Shown here piece after piece: positions 10,301-18,020 of a stretch of DNA of 64,000 bases; positions within the stretch are counted from its first letter, which is position 1, and the number at the start of each line of letters is the position of its first letter. Under the pieces are notes generated by a model. That model did not search any database. It was not told where the DNA came from and saw only the letters and a program-made list of their open reading frames with translations. Both the position numbers and the translations under genes were made by a program. Source of the DNA: Elusimicrobiota bacterium (lineage in GTDB: Bacteria; Elusimicrobiota; Elusimicrobia; UBA1565; UBA9628); the NCBI GenBank assembly GCA_023213235.1, contig CP096137.1, forward strand, positions 2,978,908 through 3,042,907, given 5' to 3'.

Positions 10301-12223
10301 CGCGCGGCGGCCGGCGTTGATCTTGTCGCGCAGGCCGTCCATGATCTCAAAGAACTCCGGGTCCTGCTCGCGCGTCGTCGGCTGGGCCTTCATGACGAGC
10401 TTGATGATCTTCTTGGCGAAGAAGAACGGCACGAACGCCATGACCGACGCGATCGCGAGGTTGGTCAGCAGGCTCGTGATCCCGAAGACGGTGAACGAGA
10501 GCAGCACGCCGGCCGCGGCCATCGTGCCGAGCATGACGGCGACCTTCAGGCGGTAGTGGAACGCCGGCCACTTCGGCTCGGCCTCGGCCAGGGCGTTGGG
10601 GTCGGCGACGGGCTTCTCCTTCGTGGAGAGGGCCGGGCCGGATTTCGGCAGGATCTTGCCGAGGAGCTTGTCGGTCCAGACCGACGCGCGCTCGCCCGCG
10701 AACGCGATGACGAGGAAGGTCAGCGGGCTCGCGAAGCCCGTGAACGCGACGTAGGCGAGGAGGCCGAAGTAGAGACGGTTGAACGTCACGATGCTCATGA
10801 GCTTCTTAAGGAAGCTCATGATCGAGTTCACGCGGAAGTTCGTCACGGCGTTGCCGGAGCGGCCGCCGAGCACGGTCCAGACGAGGAAGGCGATGTTCGT
10901 GTGGACGGCGGAGTAGCCCGTCAGCAGCGCGAACACGACGCCGATCATGACCCACTGGAAGGACGGGAAGCGGATGCGCTGCATCGAGCCCGGGACGGCG
11001 AACGGAGCGCCCGTCTCGGCCGAGTGGATCAGGCGGCCGAGGAAGAAGGCGATGGTCGTCATGACGGGCAGGGCCATCAGGCCGATGATCGGCGCCAGGC
11101 CGATCGCGCCGGCCGCGGAGGCGACGCCGAGCACGCCGGGCACGAGCCCGAGCACGGCCCACGTCAGCACGGTGTCGGCGAGCGTCGAGCCGCCGAGGAA
11201 GCGGCCGCCCGCGACGGCGGCCAGCGGCGCCGCGGCGGAGATGATCCCGGCCGTGGTCAGCACCATGCCGAGGCTCGGGATCGCGATGAAGACGGCGCCG
11301 GCGAAGGCGCCGAGCGCGAAGTCGAGGATCGTCTTGACCTTGTTGAGGCGCGGCGAGTCGCGCTTGGCGAGGCGATAGCGGGCGTAGAGGGCCAGCGGAA
11401 ACAGCAGAACGCCGGAGCTCACGGCCCAGACGGCCGCGACGGGCACGACTCCGAAGATCGCGGGCAGCAGCGCGACGGCCGCGGCCTGCAGGCCGATCGT
11501 CAGGCCGGCGCCGGCGGCGAAGGTCGCGACGCCCCTGAGGAACCCGGCGACCTTCCCGTAGCGCGGGCCGTGGTCGTTCGGCCGGTTCGGCGACGGCGGC
11601 TCGTCGCGCAAGGACGAGGAGCGGCCCGCGGAGGCCGGCTCGAGGCCGGCGGACAGGATTCCGGCGGGCGGCAGGCCCTCGACGGCGGGCTCTCGGTCGC
11701 CGGCCTCCTCGAGGCCGAGAAGGCGGTCCATCATGCGGGCCGCGCCGCTGCGGGCCGAGGCGGCGGGCCCCTGCTCGGCGGCGCCGGCGATCGCGGCGAC
11801 GTCGCGCTTCGCGGCGGAGAGGCTCTCGGGCGTCGCGGCGACGCCGGGGTTGGCCGGCTTATCGGAAACGGACGCGGCGAGCGGCAGAGGCGCGAGGGCC
11901 GCGGGAATCTCCGCGGCGAGGGGCCGCGCGATCGCGAGCGCGTTCACGGCGGACGGAGCGACGGCGGACATCGGGGCGCGAAGCAGCGGCGTCGGGGCCG
12001 AGGCCATCGGCGCGCCGAGGACGCTGTTCAGCGCGGACGGAGCGGCGAGAGTCATCGAGGGCAGCGACAGCTGCGCGGCGGAGGTCCGGGCCGCTCCCGC
12101 GGCGGCGCCGGGGACTCCGGCGGCGTTCGCTCCGATCGCCGAGGACACCTGCGCCCAGGCCTGATGCGGCGCCGAGACGAGGATGAGCGACAGCGAGACG
12201 CCGGCCGAGAGAATTCGTTTCAT
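7345..12223 (-). CDS. Leader protein: M48 metalloprotease fused to MFS transporter (two frame breaks)
   Basis: Read through two single-base breaks, this is one polypeptide of about 1626 residues. It has a signal peptide (1-25), an Ala-rich tract to about 190, six or more membrane helices, an HtpX-like M48 domain (HEFSHVMDRH near 756, ENEGMADEDG near 870), a Gly/Pro linker and a C-terminal MFS transporter (from about 1030, phrase ANAVAMNRILADD). Breaks are at the C4 runs 10296-10299 and 9257-9260; adding one C at each restores the frame, giving KKEIPMPEMVIDP and GGGPPRLSFVEP. HtpX-type enzymes cut membrane proteins; the transport substrate is unknown. A TAACAT box ends six bases before ATG 12223, suggesting a leaderless mRNA. 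If the breaks are real, the gene is a pseudogene in three pieces. Confidence 0.75.
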
Positions 12224-12309
12224 GGCCGGATGTTATCAACTCCCCGTCGGAAGCGAGAGGGGCCCAAGGGCCCATTTCCCCCGACATGCGGCCCTGCGCG
12301 CGATGGGCC

Positions 12310-12657
12310 TTAGGCCGGGTGGGCGGCGGCGAAGGCGGCCAGGATGTCGGGCAAGGTGCGGCGCGGCGTGTCGTAGCGGACGAGCAGCTGCTCGTCCTCG
12401 TCCATCATGTCCTTCGCGGCCTTGCGCGCCGCGGCCGCGTCGAGCTTCTTCAGGAACAGCACGGCGGGTCCGTAATAGAATTTGAGCCCGAGCCGCGCGA
12501 GCTCGGCCTTGAACCAGGAAGGCGTCGCGGCGAGCAAGGTGAACTGCCGGCCGTCCTTGAGATAGACCTCGATGACGCCGGCGCAGTGCTCGAGCGTCTT
12601 CGCGTCGGTCAGGTGCGCGAGCTCGATGTGGCCGACGGCGGAGGACGCGGGGCTCAT
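12310..12657 (-). CDS. Small uncharacterised protein, second copy of a tandem pair
   Basis: 115 residues, soluble, function unknown. The start ATG 12657 overlaps the stop of the upstream gene (ATGA), so translation is probably coupled. Its core (DGRQFTLLAAT, GPAVLFLKKLD, LLVRYDTPRR) lines up with the neighbour's GGGSTFKAAT, DPVLFVDRLD, YWLRYYHRR, so the two look like diverged tandem duplicates of one small domain. No cysteine, metal or membrane motif is visible. Confidence 0.75.
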   Translation of the reverse strand: MSPASSAVGHIELAHLTDAKTLEHCAGVIEVYLKDGRQFTLLAATPSWFKAELARLGLKFYYGPAVLFLKKLDAAAARKAAKDMMDEDEQLLVRYDTPRRTLPDILAAFAAAHPA

Positions 12658-12944
12658 CCCTTCCTCCGGTGGTAGTAGCGCAGCCAGTAACCGCCCATCT
12701 CGGCGGCCATCGCGTCGACGGCGGCGCGCACGGTCTTCTGATCGAGGCGGTCGACGAAGAGGACGGGATCGGACCACCAGGCCTTGCTCTTGGCCTCGGT
12801 CATCCAGGCCTCGGCGCGGTCGAACGTGGCGGCCTTGAAGGTGGAGCCGCCGCCGCCCTCGAAGGCGACCGTCAGCTCGCAGTCGCCGGAGGAAGGGTCC
12901 GCGGGCGCGGTAAACGACACGGACGCGACCTTGAGCGCGGGCAT
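12654..12944 (-). CDS. Small uncharacterised protein, first copy of a tandem pair
   Basis: 96 residues, acidic to neutral, no signal peptide, function unknown. It is the upstream member of a tandem pair with the gene ending at 12310 (shared pattern: beta-like DGGxxTFKAAT stretch, then VLFVDRLDxxTVRAAVDAM, then an aromatic-basic end). A TATAAT box (12952-12957, minus strand) ends seven bases before the ATG, suggesting its own leaderless promoter inside the 22-bp gap after the MFS gene. Confidence 0.75.
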   Translation of the reverse strand: MPALKVASVSFTAPADPSSGDCELTVAFEGGGGSTFKAATFDRAEAWMTEAKSKAWWSDPVLFVDRLDQKTVRAAVDAMAAEMGGYWLRYYHRRKG

Positions 12945-12966
12945 GCGGCGGATTATACCCGTTTTT

Positions 12967-15372
12967 TTACGCGGCCGGTTTCTTCGGCTCTTCGGCCTTC
13001 GGCTCGGCGGAGCGGAAGCTCTTCTCCGGCAGGCCGGGCAGGAACCGCGGAGCGAAGAAGAACGCGATGCCCGCGAGGAGGTAGACCGCGATGATCGGCG
13101 TCAGCGCGCCGGGGAAGGCGGAGGCGGGGTTGCCCTGCGCCGCCACGGTCGCCGCCATCGCGCCGTAGCCGAAGGAGGTCATCGCGTTGAACAGGGACGA
13201 GCTCACGCCGAAGGTCTGGGAGACGGTCTTCGGGTCGGAGTTCGTGCTGATGTAGGCGTTGATCGCGGAGACGAACGGGCCGACGAAGAGCCCGAGCAGC
13301 ATCACGGAGGCGAAGATCCCGGGGTAGAAGCCCCACGACAGGGCCACGCCGAGCGCCGAGAGCAGGCCGATGCCGTAGAACTTGATCCAGCCGCGGTTCG
13401 TCAGGCGAGACGTCACCGAGATGAGGCCGGCGCCGATCGCGACGGCGGCCGCCGCGGCGAGGAAGTTGCCGGGGAACAGGCGCGCCCCGACCCAGATCGC
13501 GCCCAAGGCGAGCACCCCGGCCTGCAGCAGGCGCTCCGCGCCCATCGAGCGGCCGAACACCTTGATCTGCGGCAGGCGCGCCATGCTGGCGTTGGAGATC
13601 AGCTGGCCGAAGAACAGCGCGCCGAGAAGCTGGCCGTAAATCAGCGCCTTCGCGCCGAGCGTGGCCGCGATCAGCGGCAGCGCGAGGTTCTGGAACGGGT
13701 AGATGAGGCCGGCGGCGAGCGCCGAGAGCAGCAGCGCGTTGCGGATCTTCGGCGTGGCCATCACGTTCTTGAACGTGTCGGTGCGCGAGATCCAGAACAT
13801 GAGGGCGCCCGCGATCCACAGCGGCGAACCGAGGCCGGTGCCGATCAGCGGCAGGGCCAACGGCAGACCCCAGCCGTACACGGCGACCGAGGCGCCGAGG
13901 AGCGCGATCTCCTTCCAAAACTTGCGGCCGAAGTCGAGGGCGCGCTTGAGCAGGGGCTCGGCCGCCTTCTTGACGGCGTTCGCCGAGGCGGAGACCAGGT
14001 TGTCGATCTTGGGGATCTTGAAGAGGTTCAGGAAGATCAGGCCGACGTTGACGGCGGCCGAGATCCAGAAGGGCATCATCGGGTCCATCGCGTCGATGAG
14101 GCCGCCGATCTGGCCGATGGAGCCGAGAACCACCTGCAGGACGAAGTACACCGAGAAGCCGATCGCGGTCAGGTTGCCGATGTGCATCCACTCGGTGGAG
14201 CGCTTCGGGTCGGTGACGGCGAAGCGGCGCGTGTAGGCGGAGCGGGACGTCATCAACAAGGAGAACTGCCAGCCGTTGGCGATCGACGCGATCAAGAGCG
14301 GCCAGAAGCTGATCATGCCGGTCAGCGCCATGACGGGCAGGGCGACCGTCAGCACGGCGCGCAAGGCGGAGAGGACCGCCAGACCCTCGCGCGGGCCGTA
14401 GCGCGTGGCGATCATGCCCGACAACGGCCCGAGGGCGATCGCGGCCAGCGGCCCGAGGGCCATGAGCACGCCGTACGTGACGCCGCCGACGGCCGGGATG
14501 ACGACCATCGGGTAGGCGATCGAGGTCATGATGAACACCGACATGCTGATCGCGTCCTGAATCATCATCCACTTCACGGCCTTGGGACCGATGGACGGGT
14601 CCTGAGGGGCGGCGGCCGGCGCCGGAACGGCCGACTTGTCGGCCGCCGAGGCGGCCAGGAACTTCTCGCCGGGCTGGAGGCCGCGGCCTTCAAGGGCGAT
14701 CGGCGTCGGGACCGAGGCCTTTTCCGGAGCCGAGGCGACGGCCGCGACCGGCGTGAGCGCCTGCGGGACGGCCGCGTCGCGCGACGCGGCCGCGACCGCG
14801 CCGGTGGCGGCGTTGGAGCCGGTGAGCGTGCCGAAGGCTTTGCGCGCGCCGGTGAAGAAGGACTCGAGCAGGCCGGTCTTCTCGGAGTCGGCCGAGGCGG
14901 CCTCGAGGCGGGTTCCGGCGAGCGCGAGCTGCTCGCGGGCCTGGACGGGGGTCGCCGCGGGGACGACTTCGCCGCGCGCGCCGGTCTCGGCGGAGGCGGC
15001 CGCGGGGACGGCAGCCGACGCGATCGCGCGGGCCTGAGCGGCCTGCGCGGGCGCCAGGCCGATCGCGGGCGCGGGAAGAGCGGGGATCAGGGCGGCGGCG
15101 ACGCCGGGAGTCACGATCGACGGAGCCGCGATCGACGGCGCCAATAGCGAGGGAGTCAGCGAGCCGGAGAGGCCGGGGGTGAGCGCCGCGGGGGACAGCG
15201 GAGCGAACACGGCGCCGATTCCCGTCTGGGGCACGACCGAGACGCCCGTGGCTCCCGCGCGAGCCGAGCCGCCGACGACCTGGGCGACGGCCTCGTAAGG
15301 GGCCAGGCCCGGCGTGAAGGCGGCGATCAGGAAGGCGAGGAAGGAGGCGAGGGAGCGGGTCGGGTTCTTCAT
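12967..15372 (-). CDS. Leader protein with MFS-type transporter
   Basis: 801 residues: signal peptide (1-30), long Ala/Pro tract to about 240 containing SLTPSLLAPSIAAPSIVTPG, then about twelve membrane helices of major-facilitator type beginning at KWMMIQDAISMSVFIM. The loop MTSRSAYTRRFAVTDPKR and the FGVSSSLFNAMTSFGYG stretch fit the substrate-path helices of MFS carriers. Substrate unknown. An exported N-terminal tail of 240 residues before the first transporter helix is very unusual for this family. ATG 15372 follows a TATCAT box by eight bases. The two small tandem genes follow within 22 bp. Confidence 0.85.
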   Translation of the reverse strand: MKNPTRSLASFLAFLIAAFTPGLAPYEAVAQVVGGSARAGATGVSVVPQTGIGAVFAPLSPAALTPGLSGSLTPSLLAPSIAAPSIVTPGVAAALIPALPAPAIGLAPAQAAQARAIASAAVPAAASAETGARGEVVPAATPVQAREQLALAGTRLEAASADSEKTGLLESFFTGARKAFGTLTGSNAATGAVAAASRDAAVPQALTPVAAVASAPEKASVPTPIALEGRGLQPGEKFLAASAADKSAVPAPAAAPQDPSIGPKAVKWMMIQDAISMSVFIMTSIAYPMVVIPAVGGVTYGVLMALGPLAAIALGPLSGMIATRYGPREGLAVLSALRAVLTVALPVMALTGMISFWPLLIASIANGWQFSLLMTSRSAYTRRFAVTDPKRSTEWMHIGNLTAIGFSVYFVLQVVLGSIGQIGGLIDAMDPMMPFWISAAVNVGLIFLNLFKIPKIDNLVSASANAVKKAAEPLLKRALDFGRKFWKEIALLGASVAVYGWGLPLALPLIGTGLGSPLWIAGALMFWISRTDTFKNVMATPKIRNALLLSALAAGLIYPFQNLALPLIAATLGAKALIYGQLLGALFFGQLISNASMARLPQIKVFGRSMGAERLLQAGVLALGAIWVGARLFPGNFLAAAAAVAIGAGLISVTSRLTNRGWIKFYGIGLLSALGVALSWGFYPGIFASVMLLGLFVGPFVSAINAYISTNSDPKTVSQTFGVSSSLFNAMTSFGYGAMAATVAAQGNPASAFPGALTPIIAVYLLAGIAFFFAPRFLPGLPEKSFRSAEPKAEEPKKPAA

Positions 15373-15433
15373 CTATATAGATGATACCTGGGTGCGTCCG
15401 CCGCGGGTTGGGCCCTCGGGTCCCTATAGAAAA

Positions 15434-15466
15434 GGCAAGGGGCCCATTGAGAATGGGCCCCTCGCC
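15434..15466 (-). terminator. Strong rho-independent terminator
   Basis: A 15-bp stem (GGCAAGGGGCCCATT side and its near-perfect complement, one G-T pair) around a 3-base loop. On the minus strand it is followed by TTTTCTATA. It closes the leftward HAD/nuclease-like operon and sits just upstream of the MFS leader gene. Confidence 0.9.
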
Positions 15467-15481
15467 GACGGTCGGTCCGGA

Positions 15482-18019
15482 CTAAGCTTTCTTCGCGGGC
15501 TTGCGCTTCTTGGCCGGCTTCTTCGCGTCCGCCGGGGCCGGCGGGGCGTTGTGGCGGCGGATGCGGTTCATCACGTTGCGCAGGAAGCGCTCGAACTTGA
15601 TGCGCGTCCACTCGTTGAGCATCGGCTGGTAGCCGGCCGACGGGTAGATGAAGCGGATCTTGTAGTCCGCGACCTTGCGCGCCTTGCCCGTGCCGCCGTA
15701 CGGCAGCGAGAGCTGCGGCCACATCTTTCGCACCGCGGTGTCGTAGAGCTGGACCTGGACGTCCTTCTCCAGGTTCTGCAAAGTCGGCGTCTGGCCGGTC
15801 TTGAAGTCGACGATGACGACCTCGAGGCCTTCCGGCGTCTCGCGGGCGACGACGAAGTCGAAGATCAGGCGCAGGATGTCGCGGTTGTCCGGAACGCCCT
15901 TCTTGTAGTTGTCGAACACCAGCATGTTCGTCAGCTCGGTGCCGACGGCGATCGGGTAGACCTTGAGCATGTCGGCCGCGACGGCGTGCATCGTCTTGAG
16001 GCGGCCCTGCATGACCTCGTAGAAGCCCGCGATCTGCTCGCCGGGGCGGTCGAGAGCGTTGCCCTCGCGCTCGGCCTCCTCGCGGTCCCAGATCTTCTTG
16101 GCCTCGACGATCGTGTCCTCGGCCGACGGGAACACGCCCTCGTTGCGGTACTTCCAGACCGCCCAGTTGAAGGCCGAGTGCATCACGTGGCCCATCATCA
16201 TGTAGATGTTGCCGCGGCTGCCGCCGTACCCGGTGCGGTTCGGGTCGTGCATGAAGCTCGTGATCTTGGAGGCGGAGGCCGCGAGGTCGCCCGGGCGGTT
16301 CTCGCGGTACGGCCCGAGCAGGGCCGCGAGCGACGCGTCGGCGAGCTCGGCGCCCGTCTGCGGCAGGAGCGCCGCGGTCTCGATCGAGCCCTTCAGCGCG
16401 GCGCGCAGCTCCGCGTCGGAGGAGATCGTCATGATGTCGCTGGGGTTGACGTAGAGGCCCTCGTGCTCGCGCAGCTTCTCGAGCATGTACGGGACGGCCT
16501 TGGCGAGGCTCTGCGGGCGGACCGTCACCTTGCCGTCGACGACGGACACGCTCCAGCCGTCGACGGGCACGCCGAGCTTGCGCATCGTCGCGACGAGCGC
16601 GTCGCGGTCGGCCGCCGTCAGGGCTCCCTTCTTGGCGCGGGCCGTGAACGTCGTCCCGCGGCCGCCGGTCTCGTAGGCGAGGCCGTGCTGGCGGGCGGCG
16701 AAGCCCATCAGCTCCTGCTCCTGGCCGGTGAAGCGGATCGACGGCAGGTAGCGCGCGAAGGCTCCGTCGAAGGCGGACAGGCCGTTGCCGTCGTCGGTGA
16801 GCATGACCATCTTGTAGCGCGAGATCATCTCCTTCTGCTTCATGGAGAGTCCGCGGGTCAGCTGCTCCTCGACGGCGTCGGCGGTCTTGTCGGACAGCAG
16901 CGCGAAGTACATGCCGGCCTTCATCAGCTTGGTCATGTCCTCGATCAGAGGGTAGGGCACGCCGTTCTCGAAGAGGCGCATGTCGAGCACGACGAGCTTC
17001 GGCGACATGTGGTTGAGGCCCTTCAGGGACGCGGGCAGCTCGTACGGCGTCCGGGCGGCGGGAGCATAGACTTCCTCGTCCTTGTTGATCGGAAGCTGCT
17101 TGGCCTCGCCGTAGGGCATCACGCGCACCACGCGGACCTCGGACATCGGCGTGACGACGCCGGACTGGCCGCGCATCGTGCGGTCGTTTCGCTCGTTGAG
17201 CTCGACGATGAGCTTCTTGCGCAGGTCGGCGAGGGACTTGCCGCGCATCTGGGCCTTCGTGTAGGCGCCCTCGAAGTCCTTGCGCGTCATCTTGTTGATC
17301 GCGACGGTCTTCGCGAAGACGACGGGAGACATGAACATGCCCTGGCCGGCGACCTTGACGAGGATGTCCTTGCCCTCGGCGAACTTCTCCCAGTAGCGGC
17401 GCGACGGCTCGCCGTAGATCGGGCGGATCAGCGCGCTGAGCTGGCTCTTCTTGATCGCGACCTTGTCCTTGCGCGTGAACCAGATCGCGAGGTCCTCGAC
17501 GACCTCCTTGTCGGAGATCTCGCTGGTGACGGTCTCGGGCTCGACGGGCTCCTCGGGCGTGCGGGCCGCGGCGGGCTTCTTCTTATTGGCGCCGTCGAAG
17601 CGCTCGCCGGCGGCGGGCGCTCCCTCGAGCGTGGCGGGCATGTCCGTCAGGGCCGAGATCGCGGAGGGAACCGCGACGGCATTCGGGACGACGGGGGCGG
17701 CCGCCTTGGCGGCCGCCGGGAGGGCGGTCGGGACGAGAGCGGCGGGAACCGCCTTCACGGGGACGGCGCCGGCGACGGGAACGGCCGACGGCGTGAGGGC
17801 CTGGATGGACGGAACGACCGACGTATTAAGGGACGGCACGGCGAGCGACGGCGCGCCGGTGATGCCGGGGATCGCCAGGCCGGAGCCCAGCGCCGGAGCC
17901 ACGCCCGGAAGGACGGGGGCGTTGCCCGTGACGGCGATCCGCGTCTGCGCGAACGCCGGCGAGGGCGCCATCAGCGCCGCCGCCAGGAGGACCCTGAGCA
18001 CGGTGGCCGCGCGCTTCAT
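15482..18019 (-). CDS. Leader protein with HAD-like and RecB-family PD-(D/E)XK nuclease-like domains
   Basis: 845 residues. Signal peptide (1-24), Ala/Pro tract to about 140, a central region (about 330-520) with HAD-like strands (LVVLDMRLFENG, FALLSDKT) but without the usual DxD pair, and a C-terminal part carrying the RecB/Cas4-type nuclease motifs in order: MMGHVMHSAF (His), ILRLIFDFVVAR (Asp), VVIVDFKTGQ (DxK, about 737), then QVQLYDTAV (QxxxY). It ends in a Lys-rich tail. Such nucleases are normally cytoplasmic DNA-processing enzymes; a secretory leader would place this one outside the cytoplasm. It starts one base after the stop of its upstream paralogue and is cotranscribed with it. 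The nuclease call is from motifs only. Confidence 0.75.
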   Translation of the reverse strand: MKRAATVLRVLLAAALMAPSPAFAQTRIAVTGNAPVLPGVAPALGSGLAIPGITGAPSLAVPSLNTSVVPSIQALTPSAVPVAGAVPVKAVPAALVPTALPAAAKAAAPVVPNAVAVPSAISALTDMPATLEGAPAAGERFDGANKKKPAAARTPEEPVEPETVTSEISDKEVVEDLAIWFTRKDKVAIKKSQLSALIRPIYGEPSRRYWEKFAEGKDILVKVAGQGMFMSPVVFAKTVAINKMTRKDFEGAYTKAQMRGKSLADLRKKLIVELNERNDRTMRGQSGVVTPMSEVRVVRVMPYGEAKQLPINKDEEVYAPAARTPYELPASLKGLNHMSPKLVVLDMRLFENGVPYPLIEDMTKLMKAGMYFALLSDKTADAVEEQLTRGLSMKQKEMISRYKMVMLTDDGNGLSAFDGAFARYLPSIRFTGQEQELMGFAARQHGLAYETGGRGTTFTARAKKGALTAADRDALVATMRKLGVPVDGWSVSVVDGKVTVRPQSLAKAVPYMLEKLREHEGLYVNPSDIMTISSDAELRAALKGSIETAALLPQTGAELADASLAALLGPYRENRPGDLAASASKITSFMHDPNRTGYGGSRGNIYMMMGHVMHSAFNWAVWKYRNEGVFPSAEDTIVEAKKIWDREEAEREGNALDRPGEQIAGFYEVMQGRLKTMHAVAADMLKVYPIAVGTELTNMLVFDNYKKGVPDNRDILRLIFDFVVARETPEGLEVVIVDFKTGQTPTLQNLEKDVQVQLYDTAVRKMWPQLSLPYGGTGKARKVADYKIRFIYPSAGYQPMLNEWTRIKFERFLRNVMNRIRRHNAPPAPADAKKPAKKRKPAKKA

Positions 18020-18020
18020 C

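Noticed and set aside
15373..15386. ATCTATATAGAT palindrome before the MFS leader gene as an operator
   Set aside because: Short AT palindrome overlapping the start region. TATCAT already explains the promoter and there is no second copy nearby.
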